Positions 1-8,581 of a stretch of DNA of 20,886 nucleotides are shown here, piece after piece. Position numbers and translations under genes: made by a program. The notes beneath the pieces are model-generated. The model was not told the origin of the DNA and did not search any database. It was given only the letters and a program-made list of their open reading frames with translations. Source of the stretch: Rhodoferax sp. (lineage in GTDB: Bacteria > Pseudomonadota > Gammaproteobacteria > Burkholderiales > Burkholderiaceae_C); the NCBI GenBank assembly GCA_021731215.1, contig JAKFXU010000405.1:1-20886 (forward strand), read 5' to 3'. Numbering within the stretch: position 1 is the stretch's first letter; every line of letters starts with the position of its first letter.

Positions 1-1590
1 GTCTTCAACAACCTGTTCATGAACATCGCCGAGCAGATGGGGCTGCAGTTGCAAAACACCGCCTACTCGGTCAACATCAAGGAGCGGCTGGACTTCAGCT
101 GTGCCCTGTTTGATGCAGCGGGCAACCTGATTGCCAACGCGCCGCACATGCCGGTGCACCTGGGCTCCATGGGCGAAAGCATCAAGACTGTGGTGCGCGA
201 GAACTCAGCCACCATGCAGCCGGGCGACGTCTACGTGCTCAACGACCCCTACCATGGCGGCACCCATTTGCCCGACATCACGGTCATCACGCCGGTGTAT
301 CTGAATGCGCAGACCCTGAGCGCCGCCGGGCCGCCCCAAGGCGCGAGCGCCCCCTCGGGGGGCAGCGTAGTACGCGAAGCGACAAGCGTGGGGGCCATGT
401 TCTATGTCGGTTCCCGCGGCCACCACGCCGATGTCGGCGGCATCACGCCGGGCTCCATGCCGCCGTTCTCCACCCGCATCGAGGAGGAGGGTGTGCAGAT
501 CAACAACTTCAAGCTGGTGGATCGGGGCGTGCTGCGCGAGGCAGCGATGGTGGCGCTGCTCCAAAGCGGTGAATACCCTAGCCGCAACCCGCAGCAGAAC
601 ATGGCCGATCTAAAGGCGCAGATCGCCGCCAATGAAAAAGGCGTGCAGGAACTGGGCAAGATGGCCGAGCATTTTGGCCTGGACCTGGTGCAGGCCTACA
701 TGCGCCACGTGCAGGACAACGCCGAAGAATCGGTGCGCCGCGTCATCACACGCCTGCAAGACAGCACGTTCACCTTGCCACTGGACAACGGGGCCCAGAT
801 CAAGGTGGCGATTCGCGTCAATGCGGCCGAGCGCAGCGCGGTGATCGACTTCACCGGTACTTCCCCGCAGCAAACCAATAACTTCAATGCGCCGACCGCG
901 GTCTGCATGGCGGCGGTTTTGTATGTGTTCCGCACTCTGGTGGACGACGATATTCCGCTCAACGCGGGCTGCCTCAAGCCGCTGCAGGTCATCATTGCGC
1001 CGGGCTCCATGCTCAATCCGAACCCGCCGGCTTCGGTGGTGGCGGGCAACGTGGAAACCTCAAGCTGCATCACCAACGCCTTGTATGGCGCGCTGGGGGC
1101 AATGGCGGCCAGCCAGTGCACCATGAACAACTTCACCTTTGGCAACGCCCATTACCAGTATTACGAAACGATCTCGGGTGGCTCCGGCGCCGGGGACGGC
1201 TTTGACGGGACCAGCGTGGTGCAAACCCACATGACCAATTCCCGCCTGACCGACCCGGAGGTGCTCGAGTTCCGTTTTCCGGTGCGGCTGGAAAGCTATG
1301 CAATCCGCCACGGCTCGGGCGGCGCGGGTCAATGGCAGGGCGGCAACGGCGGCGTGCGGCGCGTCAGGTTCCTGGAGCCCATGACCGCCAGCATCCTGTC
1401 CAACGGCCGCACGCATGGCGCGTTCGGCCTGGCCGGCGGGCAGCCGGGCCAGGTCGGCGTCAACCGGGTGCTGCGGGCGGACGGCCGGATTGAAGCACTC
1501 GGCCACATCGGCCAGGCCGAGATGCAGGCCGGTGACGTGTTCGAGATTTGCACGCCGGGCGGGGGTGGCTTCGGTCGTCGTCCGGCCTGA
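1..1590 (+). CDS. Hydantoinase B / 5-oxoprolinase-type subunit, 5' end outside window
   Basis: The frame is open from the first base and reads VFNNLFMNIAEQMG, followed by SVNIKERLDFSCALFD, both characteristic of the HyuB/OplB half of ATP-dependent 5-oxoprolinases and N-methylhydantoinases, which open cyclic amides in the cytoplasm. Further family motifs are NDPYHGGTHLPDITV, GSRGHHADVGG, the NVETS segment and a glycine-rich C-terminus ending in PGGGGFGRR. As a stand-alone B subunit only some ten residues would be missing; if it is the C-terminal half of a fused 5-oxoprolinase, about half the protein lies upstream. The substrate cannot be told from sequence. Odd feature: between residues about 107 and 132 of the visible frame there is extra sequence, rich in G, P, A and S, that matches no family motif and is encoded by a repeat-like DNA segment (see 326-395). 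The frame stays open through it. Confidence 0.9.
   Translation, partial: VFNNLFMNIAEQMGLQLQNTAYSVNIKERLDFSCALFDAAGNLIANAPHMPVHLGSMGESIKTVVRENSATMQPGDVYVLNDPYHGGTHLPDITVITPVYLNAQTLSAAGPPQGASAPSGGSVVREATSVGAMFYVGSRGHHADVGGITPGSMPPFSTRIEEEGVQINNFKLVDRGVLREAAMVALLQSGEYPSRNPQQNMADLKAQIAANEKGVQELGKMAEHFGLDLVQAYMRHVQDNAEESVRRVITRLQDSTFTLPLDNGAQIKVAIRVNAAERSAVIDFTGTSPQQTNNFNAPTAVCMAAVLYVFRTLVDDDIPLNAGCLKPLQVIIAPGSMLNPNPPASVVAGNVETSSCITNALYGALGAMAASQCTMNNFTFGNAHYQYYETISGGSGAGDGFDGTSVVQTHMTNSRLTDPEVLEFRFPVRLESYAIRHGSGGAGQWQGGNGGVRRVRFLEPMTASILSNGRTHGAFGLAGGQPGQVGVNRVLRADGRIEALGHIGQAEMQAGDVFEICTPGGGGFGRRPA
326..395. repeat. Repeat-like insertion inside the oxoprolinase frame
   Basis: About 70 bases interrupt the conserved stretch between the DITVITPVY and MFYVGSRGHHAD motifs. 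The core is a G/C palindrome (CCCCC-TC-GGGGG around 350-361), followed by GCAGCGTAGTACGCGAAGCG. From memory this resembles a short repeat common between genes of Comamonadaceae; that is recollection, not a search. The insertion keeps the frame and adds roughly 20-25 residues. Its exact ends cannot be fixed without an uninterrupted homologue. Confidence 0.6.
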
Positions 1591-1606
1591 AGCGCCAACC
1601 CCGGCA

Positions 1607-1639
1607 GCGCCATGATGGCGCATCCCCCATTCGTGGGAT
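1607..1639 (+). terminator. Possible terminator hairpins after the oxoprolinase gene
   Basis: Sixteen bases past the stop there is a perfect hairpin GCGCCA-TGA-TGGCGC (1607-1621), directly followed by a second, CCCA-TTCG-TGGG (within 1622-1639). There is no T-tract after either, so termination is only possible, not shown. The rest of 1591-1749 shows nothing I recognise apart from the ribosome binding site of the next gene. Confidence 0.3.
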
Positions 1640-1749
1640 AGACAGCGCCCCAATCGCTTGTCAAAATAGCAACCCGTCGCATCGGCGCAGCCGCGCTGAC
1701 CCGGGTGCATCAAGCTATCAAGTTACCCCCCCGAACTTTGGAGAAGGCC

Positions 1750-2529
1750 ATGCCGAGGCTTCGGCGTCCCCCAAGATTCCTGAATCGATCTCAGCGCTTC
1801 TGGCTGGTGCTCAGCATTGTGCTGGGCCTTGGCGCCTACGCAGTGATCAATCATGTGCTGGTCGAGTCCGCCGTGGTGGCGCTGCTGATGGCGGGCGCGC
1901 TGGTGCTGCTCGGGGTTTTGATCGACTTGGGTCGTAGATTGCAGCAGACTCAGGCGCAGCGAGACCAGGCGCTGACCTGGGCGAATTCGATGCGGGGTGA
2001 GATTAGCGGGCTTAAAGCCAGAGAGCAGTTGCTGATGGTTCAGGCCCATCACGATGACCTGACCGGTCTGGCCAATCGCCTCCTGCTGACGGACCGCTTT
2101 CATTCTGCAGTGGCGCGGGCCAAGCGCAGTGGCCTGTCATTTGCCATTTTGATGATTGATCTGAATGATTTCAAGGCCGTCAACGACAACCATGGCCATG
2201 CCGCTGGCGACGCCGTGCTGGTGGCGATTGCCAAGCGCCTGGTCGGTGCGGTCAGGGCGTGCGATACAGTGGCCCGGCTGGGCGGGGACGAGTTTGTTTT
2301 GATTATTGAATCGATCGACAATCCGCAAGAGCTCGATTCCATCGGCGAAAAACTGTTTGACACGCTAGCCGATGCGGTCACCCTGGACAGCGGCGTACAT
2401 CTGAGTATTGGGGCCAGCGTAGGTCTGGCGTTGTACCCGGATGATGGTTCTGATTTCAATACCTTGCTGAACGTGGCCGATCACGCCATGTACCAATGCA
2501 AGTCAAGCGCACTGATGGCGCTGCGCTAG
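1750..2529 (+). CDS. Membrane-anchored diguanylate cyclase (GGDEF)
   Basis: 259 residues. Two membrane segments (about 17-33 and 38-58) are followed by a short helical linker (60-98) and one GGDEF domain from about residue 99 (HHDDLTGLANR) to the end. The active-site loop is intact (RLGGDEF, 176-182), and the metal/substrate region FAILMIDLNDFKAVND is conserved, so it should make cyclic di-GMP from two GTP at the inner membrane. An RxxD product-inhibition site (R169-D172) lies five residues before the GGDEF motif, as in feedback-inhibited cyclases. There is no periplasmic or PAS sensor domain, so the input signal is unknown. I chose the ATG at 1750 because GGAG ends six bases before it; an ATG at 1705 is in frame but lacks a site. 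The stop overlaps the stop of the opposing gene. Confidence 0.88.
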   Translation: MPRLRRPPRFLNRSQRFWLVLSIVLGLGAYAVINHVLVESAVVALLMAGALVLLGVLIDLGRRLQQTQAQRDQALTWANSMRGEISGLKAREQLLMVQAHHDDLTGLANRLLLTDRFHSAVARAKRSGLSFAILMIDLNDFKAVNDNHGHAAGDAVLVAIAKRLVGAVRACDTVARLGGDEFVLIIESIDNPQELDSIGEKLFDTLADAVTLDSGVHLSIGASVGLALYPDDGSDFNTLLNVADHAMYQCKSSALMALR

Positions 2530-3851
2530 CTTGCCAGCAGTTTCTTGCGCGCCAGCTCAATGTGGTTGCGCAGCGCATAAAGTTCATCCGCATAGGACAG
2601 CGGTATCGTGATTTTGCCGACGCGCAGCGCCAGTTGCTCAAGCTCCTCGACCAGCTCCGGCACCGCTTGGACATGGCGGGCGGCGCGGTCTTCGATCTGG
2701 CGCAACTGCCCATACCAGCGGAACACCCGGGAACGGATTCTGAACTCGTACAGCGGCGGCACGATGCGGCTCAGCGGCAGCAGCACGGCGATGATGAGGC
2801 CCAGCGCCAGCCACATGCGCTCGACCAGGTTGGCGTAGGAAAAAGGCAGGTAGCGCTGCAGCAGGGGGATGCCGTTGCGCATGGTGCGCTCGGCTTCGCG
2901 GGACAGGGGAAACTCGGTATGGGCGGTGTTGGGGAATTCGCCGGCGCGGCTGAACCAGCCGGCCTGGCCGTGCAGGGCCAGCGCGGCCTGGGAGAACAGT
3001 TGCAACACGGCCGGATGCACACGGCTGCTGGCAATCAGCGTGGTGGTGGGGGCCACCAGGCGCAGGTCCTGGGCCGGTAAATCAGTGGCCAGATCGACCA
3101 CGCCGCGCGGCAGGGTCACCGGCGTCAAAAACGTGAGGCGGCGCGCGTAGGCCTCACTCTGGGCAAAGTCCATCAGTTTCACGCCCGGGGTTTGCAGCAG
3201 CATTTGCACCATGGGCGATTCGGGTGCCGAAGCAAAAACCAGGGCGTCGAGCTCGCCATTCAAAAACGCCACCGTGGCCGGCGTCTGCGCCAGCCGCGAC
3301 AGGGTGAGGGCGCTGTTCTCGATGCGGTTGAGGTTGAACAATTTTTCCATCAGGCTGGGCACGCCGCTGCCCGCGGTGCCGACGTTGACGCGCAGCCCCT
3401 TGAGTTGGGTCAGCGCCTTGAGCGTGGCGTCAGGCGACACTTGTTGCGCCGCTGCGCTGCGGTAAAACAGCCACACCGGTTCGACGAACAGGCTGCCCAG
3501 CGACGCCAGCGCGTCCTGATCGCTGCCGGGCCGCGCGGCGCTGCTGCCACCCTGAACAAAGCCCAGATCGGCCTTGCCCGCGGCCAGCCATTCAAGGTTT
3601 TGCGAAGAGCCTTCGCTGGCCAGCAACTGCACTTCAATGCCATAGGCCGCCATGGCCTGGGCGTAGCGCTCGCCAAATTCGGCGTAGGCGCTCTGGGCCG
3701 GGCCGGTTGCCAGCGTCACCTGCTTGGGCGGTGTCGGGTCCAGCCACCCGTAGGCCAAGGCCAGCAAGCCGAGGGTCAAAAGGACAAACGGCCCGGCCGA
3801 TGCCAGCAGATCGCGCACGGACAGCAAGGCGTAGCGGATGGTTTTTGGCAT
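2526..3851 (-). CDS. TAXI-family TRAP-type solute receptor with membrane anchors
   Basis: 441 residues from the ATG at 3851. An N-terminal hydrophobic segment (about 14-35) is followed by a periplasmic ligand-binding domain of the TAXI family (ATGPAQSAYAEFGERYA, EGSSQNLEWLAAGKADLGFVQGG, RVNVGTAGSG). A second membrane segment (about 346-365) precedes a charged helical cytoplasmic tail of some 75 residues. This layout, with a tail after a C-terminal membrane segment, is a known variant of TAXI proteins. Normal TAXI receptors deliver solutes such as glutamate or carboxylates to a fused DctQM-type permease; no TRAP permease gene lies within this window, so its partner is elsewhere or it has another role. 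It lies 121 bases downstream of aapP on the same strand and could be read through from that operon. An upstream TTG at 3935 would add 28 non-family residues. Confidence 0.82.
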   Translation of the reverse strand: MPKTIRYALLSVRDLLASAGPFVLLTLGLLALAYGWLDPTPPKQVTLATGPAQSAYAEFGERYAQAMAAYGIEVQLLASEGSSQNLEWLAAGKADLGFVQGGSSAARPGSDQDALASLGSLFVEPVWLFYRSAAAQQVSPDATLKALTQLKGLRVNVGTAGSGVPSLMEKLFNLNRIENSALTLSRLAQTPATVAFLNGELDALVFASAPESPMVQMLLQTPGVKLMDFAQSEAYARRLTFLTPVTLPRGVVDLATDLPAQDLRLVAPTTTLIASSRVHPAVLQLFSQAALALHGQAGWFSRAGEFPNTAHTEFPLSREAERTMRNGIPLLQRYLPFSYANLVERMWLALGLIIAVLLPLSRIVPPLYEFRIRSRVFRWYGQLRQIEDRAARHVQAVPELVEELEQLALRVGKITIPLSYADELYALRNHIELARKKLLAS

Positions 3852-3972
3852 GGGGGTGACCTGGCTAGGTTCAAGGAGCAGCGGGGCGCGCCAGCTCGCA
3901 CGCGGTCTGGCCGGCCCGGTCGGTAACGATTGCAAACATCTCTGGTTGCTTGCGCCGCACGGTCAAGGTCAG

Positions 3973-4716
3973 TCAGTGGCCCAGAATTTTCGACAAAAAG
4001 TCCTTGCTGCGCTCGTTCTGCGGGTTGTTGAAGAAGTCGTGCGGGTTGTTCTGCTCCACGATCTGGCCCTGGTCCATGAAGATCACGCGGTCTGCCACCG
4101 CCTTGGCAAAACCCATTTCATGCGTCACGCAAATCATGGTGATGCCCTGGTTGGCCAGCTCGATCATGACGTCCAGCACTTCCTTGATCATCTCCGGGTC
4201 CAGCGCCGAAGTGGGCTCGTCGAACAGCATGATTTTGGGCTTCAGGCACAGGGCCCGCGCAATCGCCACCCGCTGCTGCTGGCCGCCCGAGAGCTGCAGC
4301 GGGTATTTGCTGGCCTGCTCGGCAATGCGCACCCGCTCCAACTGGTGCATCGCCTTTTCTTCGGCTTCTCGCTTGGGCATCTTACCGACCCACATCGGCG
4401 ACAGCGTCAGGTTTTCCAGCACGGTCAGGTGCGGGAACAGATTGAACTGCTGAAACACCATGCCCACTTTCTTGCGCACGTCGTCGATCGCCTTGACGTC
4501 GTCGGTCAATTCGACGCCGTCCACGGTCAAGTGGCCCTGCTGGTGTTCTTCGAGCCGGTTGATGCAGCGAATCAGGGTTGATTTGCCGGAGCCCGAGGGG
4601 CCGCAAACCACGATGCGCTCGCCCTTGGTCACGGTGAGGTCGATATCGCGCAACACATGAAAGTTGTTGCCGTACCACTTGTTGACTTTGTCAAAGGTAA
4701 TGATGGGTTCAGACAT
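3973..4716 (-). CDS. aapP: General L-amino-acid ABC transporter, ATPase subunit
   Basis: 247 residues, usual length for polar amino-acid ABC ATPases (GlnQ/HisP/AapP). Walker A is GPSGSGKST (39-47), the Q-loop is at 89-90 ([10 protein letters not shown]), the signature is LSGGQQQR (142-149), Walker B is IMLFDEP (162-168), and the switch histidine is H199 (THE). All catalytic elements are present. It sits last in the aapJQMP order, 26 bases after aapM, and powers uptake through AapQ-AapM from the cytoplasmic face. The start is the ATG giving [10 protein letters not shown]; there is no strong Shine-Dalgarno, so translation may be coupled to aapM. Assignment to Aap rather than a single-substrate system rests on the neighbours. 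Confidence 0.95.
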   Translation of the reverse strand: MSEPIITFDKVNKWYGNNFHVLRDIDLTVTKGERIVVCGPSGSGKSTLIRCINRLEEHQQGHLTVDGVELTDDVKAIDDVRKKVGMVFQQFNLFPHLTVLENLTLSPMWVGKMPKREAEEKAMHQLERVRIAEQASKYPLQLSGGQQQRVAIARALCLKPKIMLFDEPTSALDPEMIKEVLDVMIELANQGITMICVTHEMGFAKAVADRVIFMDQGQIVEQNNPHDFFNNPQNERSKDFLSKILGH

Positions 4717-4742
4717 GATGATAGGGGTTTGGTATTGGCGGC

Positions 4743-5846
4743 TTAGCGCGCCTTGCCTTTGTTGACCTGCTTTTCGACCCACAGGCTGTAGCGTGACATG
4801 GCAAAGCAGAAGCCGAAGTAAATCAGGGCGATGAACAGGTAGCCTTCGATCTTGAATGGCCGCCAGTCGGCATCCGAGTTGAGCGCCAGCCCGAGCGCGC
4901 CGGTCAGCTCATACAGGCTGACGATGGTCACCAGCGAGGTGTCCTTGAAAATCGAGATGAAGTTGTTCATGATGCCCGGCACCACCATCGCCAGCGCCTG
5001 CGGCAGCACGATCTTGCGCTGGGTCTGCCAGTACGACAGGCCGAGCGTGGCGGCGGCTTCGATCTGCCCCTTGGGGATGGCCTGCAAGCCACCGCGAATG
5101 ACTTCGGCCATGTAGGCGGCGGCGAACAGGGTGATGCCCACCAGCACCCGGATCAGCACGTCGATCGTGAAGCCCTCGGGCATGAACAACGGGAACATGA
5201 AGGAGGCCATGAACAGCACCGAGATCAGCGGCACGCCGCGCACCAGCTCCACATAGAGGGTGCAGAAGGTCCGGATCGCGGGCAGGTCGGAGCGCCGCCC
5301 CAGGGCCACCACCAGCGCAATCGGAAAGGCCATGGCGATCGACAGCGAGGCCAGCAGAATCGTCAGCGGCAAGCCGCCCCAGCGATCGGTCTCGACCCGG
5401 GTCAGGCCCAGCACGTCGCCGAACATCAGCGTGAAAAACACGGCCAGCACGGCCAGCCACAACAAGGCCAGCCAGGGCTTCCAGAACAGCCGCACGCAGC
5501 TCGCCACCAGCAGGCCGGTCAGCAGCCCGGTGGCCACCAGCGGGCGCCATTGCTGCTCGAACGGGTAGCGGCCGAAAATGATCAAGCGGTATTTTTCGGC
5601 GATCACGCCCCAGCAGGCGCCGACGCCGCTGGCGCGGCAGGCTTCCACGTTGGGCAGCCAACTGGCCTGGAACAGGGCCCAGTTGAGGAACTGCGGCAGG
5701 TACCAGAGCAGCAGTCCGCCAATCAGGAGGGTGGACAGGGTGGTCCTGCGGTCGCCCAGCAGATTGGCCTTGATCCACGCGCCGGCGCCTTCGGTGTCGA
5801 CCGGGGCCGGGCGTGCGGCAATGGGTTGATAGGTGTTGGCGGTCAT
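4743..5846 (-). CDS. aapM: General L-amino-acid ABC transporter, permease (AapM-like)
   Basis: 367 residues, with several hydrophobic segments and the long family-specific region after the first membrane helix that separates AapM/BztC from the shorter HisM-type permeases. The EAA loop that contacts the ATPase is [14 protein letters not shown], starting at residue 263, followed by KIVLPQAL. It should pair with AapQ to form the inner-membrane channel. The start ATG at 5846 lies 14 bases after the aapQ stop; the frame is open further upstream to 5960 but that part overlaps aapQ. Confidence 0.93.
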   Translation of the reverse strand: MTANTYQPIAARPAPVDTEGAGAWIKANLLGDRRTTLSTLLIGGLLLWYLPQFLNWALFQASWLPNVEACRASGVGACWGVIAEKYRLIIFGRYPFEQQWRPLVATGLLTGLLVASCVRLFWKPWLALLWLAVLAVFFTLMFGDVLGLTRVETDRWGGLPLTILLASLSIAMAFPIALVVALGRRSDLPAIRTFCTLYVELVRGVPLISVLFMASFMFPLFMPEGFTIDVLIRVLVGITLFAAAYMAEVIRGGLQAIPKGQIEAAATLGLSYWQTQRKIVLPQALAMVVPGIMNNFISIFKDTSLVTIVSLYELTGALGLALNSDADWRPFKIEGYLFIALIYFGFCFAMSRYSLWVEKQVNKGKAR

Positions 5847-5860
5847 GGTGTGTCCTGCGC

Positions 5861-7036
5861 TCAGCGTTCCTTGATGGCCGCACGGGCGTTGTACCAGTTC
5901 ATCAGCAGCGAGGTGGCCAGCGAGGTGCTCAAGTACACCAGCATCACGATCGCGATGCACTCCACGGCACGCCCGGTCTGGTTCAAGGCCGTATTGGCAA
6001 TCGACACCACGTCGGGATAGCCAATGGCCACCGCCAGTGAGGAGTTCTTGGTCAGGTTGAGAAACTGGTTGGTCATGGGCGGAATGATCACGCGCAAGGC
6101 CTGCGGCAGCACCACCAACTGCATGGTCTGGCCAGCGCTCAGTCCCAAGGCAGCGGCGGCTTCGGCCTGACCGGCGGCGACGGACTGAATACCGGCGCGC
6201 ACCACTTCCGCCACAAAGGCGGCGGTGTAGATCGTCAGGCCGAGCAAGACGGCGAGGAACTCGGGCGTCAGGGCGCCGCCCTGTTCGATGGCGAATTCAC
6301 CCTTGACCGGATGGTTCAAGGCGGTCGGCGCGCCGCCCAGCAGCCAGCCCAGCAGGCTCATCGCCAGCACGATGGCCAGCGGCAGCCAGAACATGCTTTT
6401 GGGCACGCCGGTCTCTTCAAACCGGCGAATCGCCCATTGGCGGTAAAACCAGGCGACACAGACGCCGGCGATCAGGCCGGCCAGGGCCCAGGCTTGGCCC
6501 GCGGCCCAGACCGGGATCGGAAAGTTCAAACCGCCCTTGCTCAGAAAGAAGGGGCCCAGGGTCCAGGCGTCGGTGGCGCTGGGCAGCAGTTCGGTCAGCA
6601 GCAAATACCACATCAGCAACTGCAGCAGGATCGGCACGTTGCGGAAAAATTCCACGTAGGCCATGCACAGGCCGCGCACCAGCGCGTTGCGCGAAAAACG
6701 GCCGATTCCGAGCAGGGTTCCGATCAGGGTGGTCAGGATGATGCCCAGCACCGCCACCCGCAGGGTGTTGGTGAGGCCGACCAGAAAGGCGCGCCAGTAA
6801 GCATGCGCCGAGTCAAACAGGTACAGGCTTTCGCCGATGTCAAAGCCGGCCGGCTGCAACAGAAAGTCGAAGCCGCTCTGAATGCCGCGCACCTGCATGT
6901 TGTAAACCGTGTTGCGGGCCAGAAACCAGAGCACCAGGGCGATCACGCCAATGGCCAGGAACTGGTAAATCAGCCCTCGGAAGGCCTGGCTGCGCCAGGA
7001 CCAATTTTTCTTTTTGGGAGGGGAGGAAGGAGTCAT
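5861..7036 (-). CDS. aapQ: General L-amino-acid ABC transporter, permease (AapQ-like)
   Basis: 391 residues. The start MTPSSPPKKKNWSWR is a short basic cytoplasmic leader, followed by membrane segments, the FRNVPILLQLLMWY motif conserved in AapQ/BztB, and an EAA loop EAAAALGLSAGQT from residue 292 with LVVLPQALRVIIPP. It is the partner permease of AapM. It is the first gene after the terminator hairpin that follows aapJ, so its expression should depend on read-through or on a promoter inside the roughly 100-base gap. No clear Shine-Dalgarno precedes the ATG. Confidence 0.94.
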   Translation of the reverse strand: MTPSSPPKKKNWSWRSQAFRGLIYQFLAIGVIALVLWFLARNTVYNMQVRGIQSGFDFLLQPAGFDIGESLYLFDSAHAYWRAFLVGLTNTLRVAVLGIILTTLIGTLLGIGRFSRNALVRGLCMAYVEFFRNVPILLQLLMWYLLLTELLPSATDAWTLGPFFLSKGGLNFPIPVWAAGQAWALAGLIAGVCVAWFYRQWAIRRFEETGVPKSMFWLPLAIVLAMSLLGWLLGGAPTALNHPVKGEFAIEQGGALTPEFLAVLLGLTIYTAAFVAEVVRAGIQSVAAGQAEAAAALGLSAGQTMQLVVLPQALRVIIPPMTNQFLNLTKNSSLAVAIGYPDVVSIANTALNQTGRAVECIAIVMLVYLSTSLATSLLMNWYNARAAIKER

Positions 7037-7080
7037 GGGTGGCGGACGCGGTCACGAAGAATCAAACAGAATCACACTGG

Positions 7081-7121
7081 AAAAAAGCCGCCTGCAGGGC
7101 CGGGCCTGGCAGGCGGCTTTT
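7081..7121 (-). terminator. Strong intrinsic terminator between aapJ and aapQ
   Basis: On the minus strand, starting 19 bases past the aapJ stop, a perfect 13-base stem (AAAAGCCGCCTGC against GCAGGCGGCTTTT, plus-strand positions 7083-7095 and 7109-7121) closes a 13-base loop and is followed by a run of six T. This is a textbook Rho-independent terminator. In this position it would limit transcription of the permease and ATPase genes relative to the binding protein. Confidence 0.88.
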
Positions 7122-7139
7122 GTTAACGTCAGCCCGCAA

Positions 7140-8171
7140 TCAGCGAATCGGGTAGGCGTACATCTGGCCGCCCTTGTTCCACAGATTGTTGCTGCCGCGC
7201 GGCAGGCCCAGCGCCGACTTCGGTCCGACGTTGCGCTCGAAAATCTCGCCATAGTTGCCGGTGGCTTTCAAAGCCTTGGCCATCCAGTCCTTGTCCAGGC
7301 CGAGCAGCTTGCCGGTGTCTTCGGTGGTGCCCAGCAGGCGCTGCACCACGGGGTCGGTGCTGGTCTTCATCTGCTCGACGTTGGCCTGCGTCAGGCCATA
7401 TTCCTCCGCTTCGAGCAAACCGTAGATCACCCATTTGACGATGGCAAACCACTCGTCGTCGCCACGGCGCACCATCGGGCCCAGCGGCTCCTTGGAAATC
7501 AGCTCGGGCAGGATCAGGTGCTCGGCCGGGTTCTTGGCTTCCTTGTTACGCACCGAGGCCAGACCCGAGGCATCGGTGGTGTAGGCGATGCAGCGGCCGG
7601 CGAAATAGGCGCCGGTGGCCGCCTCCACTTTTTCAAACACCACCGGCTTGATGCCCAGGCCATTGGCTTTGGAGTAGTCGGTCAGGTTTTTTTCGGTGGT
7701 GGTGCCGGACTGCACGCAAACGGTTTGCCCCTTGAGCTGCTTGGCGCTCTTGATCTTGCTCTTGACCGGCACCATGAAGCCCTGGCCATCGTAGTAGGTG
7801 ACGGCGGTCATGTGCAGGCCCAGCGACGCATCGCGCGTCAGGCTGAAGGTGGTGTTGCGCGACAGCACGTCGATCTCGCCCGACTGCAGTGCGGTGAAGC
7901 GTTGCTGCGCGTTGAGCGGCACATATTTGACTTTTTCGGCGTCGCCCAGTGTGGCAGCGGCGATGGCGCGGCACACGTCCACATCAAGCCCGGTCCATTT
8001 GCCGGAAGAGTCGGCGGCAGAGAAACCGGCCAGGCCGGTGTTGACGCCGCAAATAACCTGACCCCGTGCCTTGATGCCGTCCACGGTTTTGCCAGCCTGG
8101 GCCGGGGCGGCCATCAGGGTACCCAGGGCTGCCACGATGGCGGCCATGGTTGTTACTTTGTTCAGATTCAT
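7140..8171 (-). CDS. aapJ: General L-amino-acid periplasmic binding protein (AapJ-like)
   Basis: 343 residues. A Sec signal peptide (NKVTTMAAIVAALGTLMAA) ends at AQA, with likely cleavage after residue 26. The mature protein begins GKTVDGIKARGQVICGVNTG and carries the AapJ/BztA motifs GKWTGLDVDVCRAIAAA, RFTALQSGEIDVL and GLPRGSNNLWNKGG. It captures amino acids in the periplasm for AapQMP. Two ATGs lie six bases apart (8177 and 8171); GGAG on the minus strand stands two bases before the first but eight before the second, so I chose the second. It is the first gene of the operon, and its promoter must lie in 8172 to about 8300 or in the repeat region beyond; I could not pick out convincing -35/-10 boxes. 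Confidence 0.95.
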   Translation of the reverse strand: MNLNKVTTMAAIVAALGTLMAAPAQAGKTVDGIKARGQVICGVNTGLAGFSAADSSGKWTGLDVDVCRAIAAATLGDAEKVKYVPLNAQQRFTALQSGEIDVLSRNTTFSLTRDASLGLHMTAVTYYDGQGFMVPVKSKIKSAKQLKGQTVCVQSGTTTEKNLTDYSKANGLGIKPVVFEKVEAATGAYFAGRCIAYTTDASGLASVRNKEAKNPAEHLILPELISKEPLGPMVRRGDDEWFAIVKWVIYGLLEAEEYGLTQANVEQMKTSTDPVVQRLLGTTEDTGKLLGLDKDWMAKALKATGNYGEIFERNVGPKSALGLPRGSNNLWNKGGQMYAYPIR

Positions 8172-8293
8172 TTGCATTACTCCGGTTGAAAAAATTGCAT
8201 CAAAAATGGACGGCGACAGTTTGCTGTGGTTCCATCCTGGAGCAGAACTGTAACGCCATCGAAGTCAGCCCTGCATCGGGGTTTACGCTTGCC

Positions 8294-8363
8294 GCTCATG
8301 CAAAACGCTCATAAGCTGATTCGCCATGATGATTCCAAATGTCACATTGTATGTAGCAGGATT
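8294..8363. repeat. Direct repeat, copy A (about 70 bases)
   Basis: Begins GCTCATGCAAAACGCTCATA and ends ATTGTATGTAGCAGGATT. It is repeated in the same orientation at 8582-8650, with a nearly identical first 30 bases and a divergent middle. The two copies bracket a 218-base stretch that contains the long palindrome at 8488-8575. It belongs to neither aapJ nor any credible gene. Confidence 0.75.
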
Positions 8364-8487
8364 CGTGCCCGCGTTTTGCGGTCCAACCGGCTGGAAACAG
8401 CGACTGTCTGCCCACGCGGCGCACCCTGCCGGTGCCAGCCGCGCCCCGACGGTGGCATTGGGCGTTTTCTGGTGCACCCCAGTAGCA

Positions 8488-8575
8488 GTAGGGTGGGCAA
8501 AGCGCAGCGTGCCCACGGACTGGTTTGTTGGAACGGATTGAAGTTGGTGGGCACGCTGCGCTTTGCCCACCCTAC
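8488..8575. repeat. Long palindromic repeat, copy 1
   Basis: 88 bases: a perfect 29-base inverted repeat (8488-8516 and 8547-8575, beginning GTAGGGTGGGCAAAGCGCAG) around a 30-base loop. A second copy at 13361-13448 differs by a single base in the loop. Read as protein it gives the familiar spurious RVGKAQRAH/VGWAKRSVP strings in several frames. It could fold into a very stable hairpin in RNA. Within the gene-free stretch 8172-8581 I see this element, direct-repeat copy A, and otherwise only the region where the aapJ promoter should lie. Confidence 0.92.
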
Positions 8576-8581
8576 AACTGT

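Noticed and set aside
326..395. Could the inserted loop in the oxoprolinase be an intein or a programmed element?
   Set aside because: Far too short, without splicing residues, and it keeps a simple open frame.
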